The notes below the pieces were generated by a model, which saw nothing but the letters and a program-made list of their open reading frames with translations, did not search any database and was not told where the DNA came from. A stretch of 64,000 bases of DNA from Pseudomonadota bacterium (lineage in GTDB: Bacteria > Pseudomonadota > Gammaproteobacteria > Burkholderiales > SG8-39). Both the position numbers and the translations under genes were made by a program. Location of the stretch: positions 1 to 64,000 of the forward strand of contig JAQBXT010000001.1 of assembly GCA_027624175.1 (NCBI GenBank), in the 5' to 3' direction. Below, piece after piece: positions 1 to 7,728 of the stretch. Each line of letters opens with the position of its first letter. Positions within the stretch are counted from its first letter, which is position 1.

Positions 1-1
1 A

Positions 2-124
2 AACCCGGATGAACCGGAAAGTCTATCCGCCCCTGGCCGCACGACGCCCCGTGAGATGCCCATCCTCCCGCTCCCCAGCCGCGGCGCGATGGCGCAGGCG
101 CCCGTGTCGGAGTGGGTGGCCTAG
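2..124 (+). CDS. possible C-terminal end of an unidentified protein (partial)
   Basis: The plus-strand frame starting at base 2 stays open for 40 codons and ends in TAG at 122-124. The tail reads ...PLPSRGAMAQAPVSEWVA and I do not recognise it. The stop overlaps the stop of the convergent NMT1-like gene through a shared CTAG, an arrangement seen at two other convergent pairs in this window, which mildly supports a real gene end. The start lies outside the window, so it may also be an open frame by chance in high-GC DNA. Confidence 0.35.
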   Translation, partial: NPDEPESLSAPGRTTPREMPILPLPSRGAMAQAPVSEWVA

Positions 125-1008
125 GCTGCCGGCGGCGCGGCGCAAACCTGCTCGTATCGATAACGCTGCTTCAGCAAGCCGTTGTACTCGAACACATCCA
201 GAGTTTTCTCATACGCCGCAGGCGTGATCTCCGCGTGCGGCGTCCAGCAGCCAAGCCGCTGATACGTGGCGATGCAGTCGGCGAGCACGGGTTCGTCGAT
301 GTCGGGAAAATACGGCTTCTCCGCCTTGGCGATCTGGGCGGCCGGGGCCTCGTTCATGTAGACCCGCGTCTTCCGGTAGGCGCGCATGAACCCCTTCGCC
401 ATGTCCGTCTGCAGCCAATCGCGGGTCGCCGCAAGGCTGGAAAACCCGCAGGGCCCGATCTGCTTGCCGACCTGGGCCAAGATATGTCCGACGCCATCGG
501 CCTGCAGTTGCTGCGGGAACGGACCCTGCTGGTGTACGTATTGCCCCTGGCCGGCACGAAAGGCCTTGTCGATCTCGGCGGGGCCGCCGGGGCAGATGAG
601 CTTGATCTTGCCGTACTCGATGCCCGCCTGGTGGCAGGCGTACTTGAACATGGCGTGCGGCTGGCCGCCCTTGAAGGTGGCGACTTCGGCGCCTTCGAGT
701 TTTTTCCAGGTGAAGCCAGGATCCGCTTTGCGCCCGGTAAGAAAGAATCCGTCCATCTCGTTGACCTGGGCGAAATGCACCGCGGCCGGCGTCTCCCCCT
801 TGTCGAGCGAGACGAAGCCCTGGCTCAGCGCCGATTGCACGACGTGCGCCGAGCCATCCTTCAGGGCCGCGATCGCCGAGACGCCCGGCGGCGAAATCGA
901 CCACGCCGGTTCCAGGCCTTCGGCCTTGAGGAATCCGCCCGACATGGTGGAAATGAGCGGCGAGTAGAACGCGGAAAACAAGGTGAACTGAATGTTGATC
1001 TTGTCCAA
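121..1008 (-). CDS. NMT1/THI5-like substrate-binding domain protein
   Basis: This 295-residue protein resembles the NMT1/THI5-like and SsuA-type periplasmic binding proteins that capture small organic ligands for ABC importers. The N-terminal beta strand (INIQFTLFSAFYSP), the ISPPGVSAIAALKDGSAHVV segment and the late FMRAYRKTRVYMNE helix fit the two-lobed fold. There is no signal peptide: the protein starts directly with MDKINIQF. No permease or ATPase gene adjoins it, so it may be a cytoplasmic sensor or enzyme-like relative rather than a transport component. A PhyH-type dioxygenase lies 15 bases upstream on the same strand and probably shares its transcript. The ligand is unknown. Confidence 0.75.
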   Translation of the reverse strand: MDKINIQFTLFSAFYSPLISTMSGGFLKAEGLEPAWSISPPGVSAIAALKDGSAHVVQSALSQGFVSLDKGETPAAVHFAQVNEMDGFFLTGRKADPGFTWKKLEGAEVATFKGGQPHAMFKYACHQAGIEYGKIKLICPGGPAEIDKAFRAGQGQYVHQQGPFPQQLQADGVGHILAQVGKQIGPCGFSSLAATRDWLQTDMAKGFMRAYRKTRVYMNEAPAAQIAKAEKPYFPDIDEPVLADCIATYQRLGCWTPHAEITPAAYEKTLDVFEYNGLLKQRYRYEQVCAAPPAA

Positions 1009-1023
1009 GTCTGATGGTCCCTC

Positions 1024-1851
1024 TCAGAGTCGCTGCAATTTGCGCGCGGCGCCGGCGTAGAGTACGTCGCGCATCGCCGCGGCGGCGCGCGCATGGAAGG
1101 ATACCGCCGCGGGATCGAAGTCGCGCGCCGGTACCGGGGTCGGTTCGAAGTGCCCGTAACGGTCCGTGCCGCGCACCAGCGCCGCGCAGTCCCAGGCGCC
1201 GACTACCTGCCGGGTCTGCGGCGGCATGAAATGCATCGACACGCCGATCCTGCGGTCCGGCGAGAGATTCGGCCCGGAGCCGTGCGCGAGGCAGTAGTTG
1301 TGCAGCGACATCTCGCCGGCCTGCAACGGCATGCTGACGGCGCGCGCTTCATCGAGACCCCGGATCGATTGCCCGCGCGTCAGCATGTTGTCCGCGTCGT
1401 AGGTGTCTTCGTGCGCGAGGGTGTCGCTGCTGTGCGTTCCGGGCATCACCTTCATGCAGCCGGCCTCGGGGCTGGCCGCGGAAATCGCGAACCACGCGGT
1501 CACCACACTGCGGCTGGACAGTCCCCAGTAGGTGTTGTCCTGGTGCCAGGAAACGAAACTCTTCGAGCCCGCATCCTTGATCCAGAAGATCGTGCTCCAG
1601 CACAGGAGGTCGGGCCCGATCAGCTGCTCGATCGGGTCGAGCACGCGCGCATCGCGGATCAGGTCGTCGAGCCACTTGAACAACAGGTGCGCGCGGCTGC
1701 GTTGCACGGCCTCGAGCTTGCCGCCCTGCGTGGCCTCGAACGCCTCCAGCCGACGCCGCAGCCCCAGCGCCTCCGACGAAGCCATGACTGGAACGGGGCA
1801 GACGTACCCGTCCCGGTGGTACTGCGCGATCTGTTGCGCGCCGAGCGCCAT
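1024..1851 (-). CDS. phytanoyl-CoA dioxygenase (PhyH) family protein
   Basis: This is a 275-residue Fe(II)/2-oxoglutarate-dependent oxygenase of the PhyH family. The HxD facial-triad motif is at about residues 103-105 (SWHQDNTYWG). The distal histidine lies near 190 in LAHGSGPN, followed by arginines at 200-201 that would bind 2-oxoglutarate. Length is normal for the family. The start is supported by an AGGAGAGG ribosome-binding site just upstream. It is first in a two-gene unit with the NMT1-like protein and divergent from the DUF3237 gene. The substrate cannot be read from sequence; bacterial relatives hydroxylate or demethylate diverse small molecules. Confidence 0.85.
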   Translation of the reverse strand: MALGAQQIAQYHRDGYVCPVPVMASSEALGLRRRLEAFEATQGGKLEAVQRSRAHLLFKWLDDLIRDARVLDPIEQLIGPDLLCWSTIFWIKDAGSKSFVSWHQDNTYWGLSSRSVVTAWFAISAASPEAGCMKVMPGTHSSDTLAHEDTYDADNMLTRGQSIRGLDEARAVSMPLQAGEMSLHNYCLAHGSGPNLSPDRRIGVSMHFMPPQTRQVVGAWDCAALVRGTDRYGHFEPTPVPARDFDPAAVSFHARAAAAMRDVLYAGAARKLQRL

Positions 1852-1923
1852 CTAAGCCTCTCCTGGAAGGGCATGCGAACATTTTCATGATACAGATTAC
1901 GGAACCAGGCCAAAGGGGGGCAC

Positions 1924-2382
1924 ATGCCGGAACTCAAATCGACCTACGTCGGCGAACTCATGATGGAACTCACCGGCAGCTACATGCTGGGCGAAGCGCC
2001 CGTCGGCAAGCGCCGGCTCGACCGCCTCGACAAGGGCCACTTCAAAGGCCCGAAGGTCCAGGCCGAGATCGTCACCGGCGGCATGGACATCCTGCTCGGC
2101 GGCACCGACGGCGCCGTGCGGCCCGACGTGCGGCTGATCCTGAAGCTGGACGACGGCGAGATCCTGCTGATCCAGTATCACGGTGTCCGGCATGCGCCGG
2201 AAGAGGTGATGCAGCGTATCGCCAAGGGCGAGCGGGTGCCGCCGCATGAGTACTACCTGCGCACCAGCCTCGTGTTCGAGACGGCGTCGAAGAAGTACCA
2301 CTGGATGAATCGCATCGTCGGCGTGGGCGTCGGCCGCCGCGAGCCGAGCGCGGTGTTCTACGACGTGTTCGAGGTGCTGTGA
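1924..2382 (+). CDS. DUF3237 domain-containing protein
   Basis: This 152-residue protein is a single DUF3237 beta-barrel-type domain. Recognisable segments are the GGTDGAVRPDVRLILKLDDG block and the C-terminal ending in YDVFEV. No catalytic residues are established for this family, and members are often found beside SDR and aromatic-degradation genes. A purine-rich AAAGGGGGG stretch precedes the ATG. The stop codon overlaps the start of the following SDR gene (TGATG), so the two are translationally coupled and probably act in one pathway. The function is unknown. Confidence 0.8.
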   Translation: MPELKSTYVGELMMELTGSYMLGEAPVGKRRLDRLDKGHFKGPKVQAEIVTGGMDILLGGTDGAVRPDVRLILKLDDGEILLIQYHGVRHAPEEVMQRIAKGERVPPHEYYLRTSLVFETASKKYHWMNRIVGVGVGRREPSAVFYDVFEVL

Positions 2383-3155
2383 TGCCGAAGCGATTCCAGG
2401 ACAAGGTGGTCGTGATCACCGGCGGCGCGCAGGGCATCGGCCGCGCCGCGGCGCTGCGCTTCGCGTCGGAAGGCGCGCGCGTCGTGGCGGTCGATCTTCC
2501 GGGCTCCGCTCTTGCGGGCTGCGTGGCCGAGATCAGGAAGGCGGGCGGACAAGCGATCGCGGTGGAAGCCGACGTCACGCGCAAGGCCGACGTCGAGAAG
2601 TACGTCGCGAAAGCCGAGTCCGAGTTCGGCGGCATCGACTGCTTCTTCAACAACGCCGGCATCCTCGGCGTGAACCGGCCGTTCCTCGAGTACCCCGAGG
2701 AAACCTTCGACAAGGTCTTTGCCGTCAACGTGAAGGCGGTGTGGATGGGCATCCAGCTCGTCGCGCCGGCGATCATCCGCCGCGGCGGGGGCGCGATCGT
2801 GAACACGGCGTCGATCGCGGGCCTGAAGGCGACGGCGGGGCTGGTGGCCTACACCGCGAGCAAGCACGCGGTCGTCGCCATGACGAAGACCGCCTCGATC
2901 GAGCTGGTGAAGCAGGGCGTGCGCGTGAACGCGGTCTGCCCGGGGCCGATCGAGACGCCGATGGGCGAGCAGCTCGACATGGGGCTCGATCCGCAGAACC
3001 CGGCGGCCGGGCACGAGCGCTCGGTCGCGCGCATCCCGATGGGGCGCTACGGCAGGCCGGAGGAGGTCGCGGCGGTGGTCGCGTTCCTGTGCAGCGCGGA
3101 GGCGTCGTTCGTCAACGGCGGGCTCTACACCATCGACGGCGGGGCGATGTCCTGA
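2382..3155 (+). CDS. SDR family NAD(P)-dependent oxidoreductase
   Basis: This is a classical short-chain dehydrogenase/reductase of 257 residues. The cofactor motif TGGAQGIG is at about 14-21, NNAG at about 88-91 and the catalytic YTASK near 155. The C-terminal FVNGGLYTIDGGAM ending is typical of the FabG-like group. An acidic residue after the second beta strand (VVAVDLPG) suggests NAD rather than NADP. A GTG three bases upstream (2379) is an alternative start; I chose the ATG overlapping the DUF3237 stop. The gene converges with the next SDR, their stop codons being adjacent. The substrate is unknown. Confidence 0.9.
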   Translation: MPKRFQDKVVVITGGAQGIGRAAALRFASEGARVVAVDLPGSALAGCVAEIRKAGGQAIAVEADVTRKADVEKYVAKAESEFGGIDCFFNNAGILGVNRPFLEYPEETFDKVFAVNVKAVWMGIQLVAPAIIRRGGGAIVNTASIAGLKATAGLVAYTASKHAVVAMTKTASIELVKQGVRVNAVCPGPIETPMGEQLDMGLDPQNPAAGHERSVARIPMGRYGRPEEVAAVVAFLCSAEASFVNGGLYTIDGGAMS

Positions 3156-3917
3156 TCAGGCCGGCTTGGGCCTGCTCATGCGCTCGACGATATCCGGCGG
3201 AATGAAGTTCACCAGCTCGGTCTTGTCGGCCTCGACCAGCTCGACGTAGCGCTTCACCACGTCCTTCGGGTCCATCTGGCCCACGGTGATGCGCTGCACG
3301 AGCGAATCCATCGCCTTCACGTCCTCGGGGTCCGCGGTCTTGCGGTCGAACCACTCGCCGGGGTTGTTCGCCATGCGATCGTTGAAGCCGGTGGCGAACG
3401 GCCCCGGGTTGATGAGCGCCACGTCCACGTTGAACGCCGTGAGCTCGGCGCGCAGCGCCATGCCCAGCGCCTGGCAGGCGTGCTTGGTCATCGCGTAGGG
3501 CCCCGACCCCACGCCCGCGCGCACCCCGGCGATCGACGACACGATCAGGATGCGTCCCGCACGCTTCTTCCGCATCTTCTGCGCCACGCGCTGCACGCAG
3601 GCGAAGGTGCCGAAGACGTTCACCTCGAACACCTTGCGCAGGCGCTCCAGGGGAATGACCGAAAGCGGCCCGGTCTGGCCCATGGCGGCGTTGGCGACGA
3701 AGACGTCGAGGTCCCACTTGTCGAGCGTGGCCACGTCCTTGGCGTTGGTGATGTCGAGCTTGGCCACTTCCAGCTTGGGCTCGGCCTTGGAGAGCTCGGC
3801 GGCCTGCTGATGAGTCTCGACGGTAGCGATCACCTTGTGGCCGCGCTTGGCGAGCTCGATGCAAGCGTCGCGGCCGAAGCCGCTGCCGGCGCCGGTGACG
3901 AGGACGGTCTTTGGCAT
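3156..3917 (-). CDS. SDR family oxidoreductase
   Basis: This is a short-chain dehydrogenase/reductase of 253 residues with TGAGSGFG at the N-terminus, a VANAAMGQTG segment replacing NNAG, and catalytic YAMTK. The C-terminal part (MDPKDVVKRYVELVEADKTELVNFIPPDIVERM) is the type seen in SDRs acting on longer substrates. The open frame extends 75 bases further upstream, but I place the start at the MPKTVLVTG methionine because CAGGAGAATCCC lies directly before it and the Rossmann fold begins immediately. It is transcribed alone and converges with the preceding SDR. Confidence 0.88.
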   Translation of the reverse strand: MPKTVLVTGAGSGFGRDACIELAKRGHKVIATVETHQQAAELSKAEPKLEVAKLDITNAKDVATLDKWDLDVFVANAAMGQTGPLSVIPLERLRKVFEVNVFGTFACVQRVAQKMRKKRAGRILIVSSIAGVRAGVGSGPYAMTKHACQALGMALRAELTAFNVDVALINPGPFATGFNDRMANNPGEWFDRKTADPEDVKAMDSLVQRITVGQMDPKDVVKRYVELVEADKTELVNFIPPDIVERMSRPKPA

Positions 3918-3976
3918 GGGATTCTCCTGATTGACGATACGATAGCGCGCCAATACTGACACGAAGCGGATAGTCC

Positions 3977-4321
3977 ATGACAAGCGACTCACCCGGACCC
4001 GGCCGCAAGGCGCAGATCGACGCAGTGCTGCTCAAGCTGCCCGGAGTCATCGCGAAGAAAATCAACAACCTTGACGCCTACTTCATCAGCGACCGCATGT
4101 TCGCCTGCATCAGCGGCAACGGCGTCGCCCTGCGCCTGCCGGTGGCCACGGCGACCGACTTGCAGTTCTCGCGGGGCGACGTGGTGCCGTTCCAGCCCGG
4201 CGGCATGGCGAGCTCGCGCGAATGGATCCAGATCGAGCGTGCCGAGGCGGCCGAGTACGAGCATGATCTGCCGCTGTTCCAGGCCGCGCTCGAGTTCGTG
4301 AAGGCTGCGCGCGGTCGCTAG
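3977..4321 (+). CDS. small TfoX-N-like protein of unknown function
   Basis: This 114-residue soluble protein has a central strand-rich part (AYFISDRMFACISGNGVALRLP) reminiscent of the N-terminal domain of TfoX/Sxy and of YjbR/MmcQ-like folds, with a helix near the end (LFQAALEFVKAARG). It lacks the C-terminal TfoX helix-hairpin domain. There is no signal peptide or membrane segment. It lies between an SDR and the HxlR-type regulator gene, which begins only a few bases after its stop. The TfoX link is a resemblance by eye, not a firm assignment. Confidence 0.65.
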   Translation: MTSDSPGPGRKAQIDAVLLKLPGVIAKKINNLDAYFISDRMFACISGNGVALRLPVATATDLQFSRGDVVPFQPGGMASSREWIQIERAEAAEYEHDLPLFQAALEFVKAARGR

Positions 4322-4365
4322 AGCAGGTCGGCGATCATGCGCGCGGCGCGGAGATCTTCGGCGAG

Positions 4366-4998
4366 ATGTGGACGCCGCTCGTGGTGCGCGAGCTCCTCTG
4401 CGGCAGCCGCCGCTTCAACGACATCCGGCGCGGCGTGCCGCGCATGTCGCAGACGCTGCTCGCCAAGCGGCTGCGCAAGCTCGAGGAGGTCGGCGTGATC
4501 GAGCGCAAGCGCGGCGCCGGCGGCTGGGAGTACCACCCGACGCAGGCGGGCGAGGAGCTGCGCCCGATCGTCGTCAACATGGGCCACTGGGGCGCGCGCT
4601 GGATCGGCAGCCGCCAAAAGAAGGCGCAGCTCGACGCCGGATTCCTGATGTGGGACATCCGCCGCTTCGCCCGGCTCGAGGAGTTTCCGAAAGGCCAGCG
4701 CACCGTCGTCCAGTTCCGCTTCGGCGATGCGCGCCCGCGCGAGCGCGCCTGGTGGCTGGTGGTCGAGAAGGGCGATGCCGACCTGTGCCGCGACGATCCA
4801 GGCCACGAGCCCGACGTCGTCGTCGAATCCACCGTGCGCGCGCTCACCGAGATCTGGACCGGCGACAGCGATCCGCAGAAGGAGATCGCTGCCGGTCACC
4901 TGCGCGTCGACGGCGGCGGGCGCGGCGGCGCCTCGCTCTGGCGCTGGCTCGGGCGCAGCATGTGCGCGCCGAGCAGGCGGCCCTTCAGGCCGGCTTGA
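4366..4998 (+). CDS. HxlR-family transcriptional regulator with SCP2-like C-terminal domain, 5' end disturbed
   Basis: The product has an HxlR-type winged helix (WTPLVVRELLCGSRRFNDIRRG ... RLRKLEEVGVIERK, residues 2-60 or so) followed by a domain like the SCP2/sterol-carrier part of longer HxlR proteins (MWDIRRF, WWLVVEKGDADLC, LTEIWTGD). Homology clearly begins upstream of the only in-frame start: codons from 4339 read ARGAEIFGE, as expected in the family, yet no ATG, GTG or TTG precedes them in frame. An ATG at 4337 would give MRAAEIFGEMW if two bases of the CG-rich stretch GCGCGCGGCGCGG were removed. A small indel near the start is therefore likely. The ATG at 4366 loses only about nine residues, but in the first helix of the DNA-binding domain. 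Confidence 0.7.
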   Translation: MWTPLVVRELLCGSRRFNDIRRGVPRMSQTLLAKRLRKLEEVGVIERKRGAGGWEYHPTQAGEELRPIVVNMGHWGARWIGSRQKKAQLDAGFLMWDIRRFARLEEFPKGQRTVVQFRFGDARPRERAWWLVVEKGDADLCRDDPGHEPDVVVESTVRALTEIWTGDSDPQKEIAAGHLRVDGGGRGGASLWRWLGRSMCAPSRRPFRPA

Positions 4999-5876
4999 TG
5001 TTCTGATTCATGCGGAAGAAGTTCGTCGGGTCGACCTTTTTCTTGAGCGCCGCCAGCCGCTTGTAAATCCCGCCGTACGCGAACTCGACGCGCTCGGCCT
5101 CGTCCTGCGTAAGAAAATTGATGTAGGCGCCGCCGCTGGCAAACGGCTGCGACTTGACGAAGAACTCGCGCGCCCAGGCGATGCAGCGCGCGTCCTCGGC
5201 GGCCGAGTCCCAGCGGCCGTGCACGTTGAGGACGTACTTGGCGTCCCGGCTCGAGTAGGCCATGGCCTCGGCCGCTACGCTCGCGGTCCAGCCGCCGATC
5301 GTGCCGATGAAGATCTCGCACTGCGGCGAGGGCAGCGTGCCGGCGTACTTGATCATGACGTCGATCGCACCGTCGCTGAGCCGCGAGAAATTGTGGGACT
5401 TCCAGTAGTTGCGCGCCCCCGGCGTCAGGAGCGGATCGAAGGCCTGTTGCCAGGCGGTGTACGGCTGCACGCCAATGTGCTCACCGTGCGCCGTGCCGAA
5501 GCCACGCAGCGGCTCGATCAGCTTCTCGCCCTTGGTGGGGTCGCCCGCATAGCACAGGGCGAGCGCGACGATCTCTTTGCCGTGGACGTCCTTTGGCAGG
5601 AAGGGCAGCGGGGGCGCTTTCCGGGCGACCATCCAGACGTTGAGTTCGTCCGGCATCGTCTCGGTAAAACGGGCAAACTTCGTGAGCACGGATTTCGCCT
5701 GAGCGAACGGGAAGACGATCAGTCCGCTCAGTACGTTCGGGCCGACGGCATGGAGCTGGAACTCGAAGCGGGTGACGATGCCGAAATTTCCGCCACCGCC
5801 ACGCAGCCCCCAGAACAGGTCGGCGTTTTCCGTTTCACTGGCGTGCACCTGGCGGCCATCTGCCGTGACGACTGCC
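4985..5876 (-). pseudogene. C-terminal part of a berberine-bridge-type FAD-linked oxidase (truncated)
   Basis: This is the C-terminal 290 or so residues of a BBE-like oxidoreductase, normally around 460 residues. Visible are the end of the FAD domain (TADGRQVHASETENADLFWGLRGG in two adjoining pieces, then GGGNFGIVTRFEF), the substrate domain and the BBE tail YGGIYKRLAALKKKVDPTNFFRMNQNI. The first half, including the covalent flavin attachment site, is missing. Upstream, at about 5868-5876, the reading changes abruptly to the N-terminus of an amidohydrolase in another frame. A GTG at 5848 could start translation but would give no complete FAD domain. I therefore treat it as a deletion remnant. 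Confidence 0.85.
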
Positions 5877-6014
5877 GAGCGTCGCCGCCACGCGCTGGTA
5901 ATCCCCGATCAGCGCCTCGGCGGGCGTGTACTTGCGCGCCGGGTCGAGGGGATACCGCCCGAACGGCCCGAAGACGTAGATGTGGCAATCGCAGGCGAGC
6001 CGCGGCGCCCGCAT
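5835..6014 (-). pseudogene. N-terminal fragment of a LigI/PDC-hydrolase-type amidohydrolase
   Basis: The 59-codon frame begins with ATG two bases after the BKACE stop. It reads like the N-terminus of 2-pyrone-4,6-dicarboxylate hydrolase-type amidohydrolases: ACDCHIYVFGPFGRYPL (the DxHxHxF metal-binding segment in slightly altered form), then the RKYTPAEALIGDYQRVAATLG helix. After about codon 47 homology stops and the DNA becomes the interior of a BBE-type oxidase gene in another frame. Stop follows after 12 unrelated codons. At least 200 residues of the hydrolase are gone, so no activity is expected. Confidence 0.8.
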
Positions 6015-6015
6015 C

Positions 6016-6951
6016 CTAGAAGTTCACGTTCCGCGCGCCCTTCAGCTTGAGCATCTCGCGCGCTTCGTTCGGCGTCGCCACCTGCAAGCCGACTTCCTCG
6101 ATGATGCGGCGTGCCTTGGCCACCTGCTCGGCGTTGGTTTTCGCCAGCGTCCCGCGCCCGAGCCACAGGCTGTCCTCCAGGCCCACGCGCACGTTGCCGC
6201 CCATCACCGCCGACATGGCCGCGATGAACATCTGGTTGCGGCCCGCGCCCAGCACCGACCAGTAGTAGGCGTCGCCGAACAGCCGGTCCGCAGTGCGCTT
6301 CATGTGCATCACGTCCTCCGGATGCGGGCCGATGCCGCCGCGGATGCCGAACACCGACTGGATCAGCAGCGGAGGCTTCAGCAGTTTGCGGTCGAGGAAG
6401 TGCGCCGCGCTGTACAGATGCCCGATGTCGTAGCACTCGATCTCGAAGCGCGTTTCGTTCTTGCTGCAGGAGGTCAGGATGTTGGCGATGTCCCGGAAGG
6501 TGTTCTTGAAGATGCGCTCGTCCGACCCGGCGAGGTAAGGCTTTTCCCACTCGTACTTGAATTCCTTGTAGCGCCCGAGCATCTCGTACAGGCCGAAGTT
6601 CATCGAGCCCATGTTGAGGGAGGCCACTTCGGGTGCCAGCTTGAGCGCCGGCTGCAGCCGCTCCTCCACGGTCATGGTCGGCGCGCCGCCGGTGGTGATG
6701 TTCACCACCACGTCGCTCGCCGCCTTGATCTGCGGCAGGAAGCGCATGAACATCGCGGGATCTTGCGTCGGGCTGCCGTCCGCGGGATTGCGCGCATGCA
6801 GGTGCACGATCGCGGCGCCGGCTTTGGCCGCGCCAATCGCGGCTTCCGCGATCTCCTCGGGTGTGATGGGCAAATGCGGCGACATGGTCGGCGTATGGAT
6901 CGCGCCGGTGACCGCGCAGGTGATGATGACCTTGCCTTGGGCTGCTGCCAT
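6016..6951 (-). CDS. BKACE family beta-keto acid cleavage enzyme (DUF849)
   Basis: This 311-residue protein belongs to the beta-keto acid cleavage enzymes, which condense a beta-keto acid with acetyl-CoA and split it to acetoacetate and a new acyl-CoA. The founder is 3-keto-5-aminohexanoate cleavage enzyme. Typical segments are the N-terminal IITCAVTGA with SPHLPITPEEIA, the zinc-binding HLHAR at about 49-53 (AIVHLHARNPADG) and the late GLEDSLWLGRG. It is a Zn-dependent TIM barrel acting in the cytoplasm. It sits between an SDR and the amidohydrolase/oxidase remnant in one minus-strand unit, suggesting degradation of a keto acid. The substrate remains open. Confidence 0.9.
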   Translation of the reverse strand: MAAAQGKVIITCAVTGAIHTPTMSPHLPITPEEIAEAAIGAAKAGAAIVHLHARNPADGSPTQDPAMFMRFLPQIKAASDVVVNITTGGAPTMTVEERLQPALKLAPEVASLNMGSMNFGLYEMLGRYKEFKYEWEKPYLAGSDERIFKNTFRDIANILTSCSKNETRFEIECYDIGHLYSAAHFLDRKLLKPPLLIQSVFGIRGGIGPHPEDVMHMKRTADRLFGDAYYWSVLGAGRNQMFIAAMSAVMGGNVRVGLEDSLWLGRGTLAKTNAEQVAKARRIIEEVGLQVATPNEAREMLKLKGARNVNF

Positions 6952-6960
6952 GGAGTCCTC

Positions 6961-7728
6961 CTAGACCGTGTAGCGAACGCCGCCGCAGACCGAAATGGCC
7001 TGCCCGGAAATGTGCTTGCCCGCGTCGGTGGCGAGAAAGAGTGCCGTATTCGCCACGTCCTGCGCGCTCACCATCGTCTGCAGGCTGACGCTGGCGAGGA
7101 GGCGCTTGCGCATCTCGTCGTTGCTGATGCCGAGGCCTTTGGCTTTCGCTTCGATGACGCGCTCGACGCGCTCGCCTTCCACCACGCCGGGCTGGATGCA
7201 GTTCACGCGCACCCCGTCCGGCCCGGCCTCGGCGGCGAGGCTCTGCGTGAAGCCGACCACCGCCCATTTGGCCGCCGCATAGGGGGTGCGCAGCGCGAAG
7301 CCGAGCCGGCCGGCGACGGAAGAGAGATTGATGATCGAACCGCCGCCCGCGGCCTTGATGAGCGGCATGCCCTTGCGCGTGCAATAGAACATGCCGTTCA
7401 GGTCGATGGCGATGCAGCGGTCCCAATCTTCGATGCTGATGTCCTCGACCTTGCCGGTGGGGCCGGCGATGCCCGCGTTGTTGACCAGCACGTCGAGACC
7501 GCCGATCGTGCGCTGCGCATCCGCAAACAGGCGCTCGACGTCCGGGACGCTGGCCACGTCTGCTTTCGTCCGATGAATGTCCTGGTCGAGCGCCGCGAGC
7601 GCCTGGTCGTCGACGTCGCACACATGCACCTTCGCGCCGTGGTCGCGGAAGGTCTTCGCGATGGCGAGTCCGATGCCCGCTGCGCCCGCCGTCACCAGCA
7701 CGCGCAGGTCCTTCGCTGACGTGTTCAT
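6961..7728 (-). CDS. SDR family oxidoreductase
   Basis: This 255-residue short-chain dehydrogenase has an N-terminal VTAGAAGIG (a variant of TGxxxGxG with Ala for the first Gly), NNAGIAGP at about 84-91 and YAAAK as the catalytic motif. It ends in ISGQAISVCGGVRYTV, close to the 3-hydroxyacyl/2-hydroxy acid dehydrogenase SDRs. Its start overlaps the stop of the upstream molybdopterin hydroxylase gene by four bases (ATGA) and the BKACE gene follows after nine bases, so the three form an operon. In that order an alcohol made by hydroxylation could be oxidised to the keto acid cleaved by BKACE; that chain is inference. Confidence 0.9.
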   Translation of the reverse strand: MNTSAKDLRVLVTAGAAGIGLAIAKTFRDHGAKVHVCDVDDQALAALDQDIHRTKADVASVPDVERLFADAQRTIGGLDVLVNNAGIAGPTGKVEDISIEDWDRCIAIDLNGMFYCTRKGMPLIKAAGGGSIINLSSVAGRLGFALRTPYAAAKWAVVGFTQSLAAEAGPDGVRVNCIQPGVVEGERVERVIEAKAKGLGISNDEMRKRLLASVSLQTMVSAQDVANTALFLATDAGKHISGQAISVCGGVRYTV

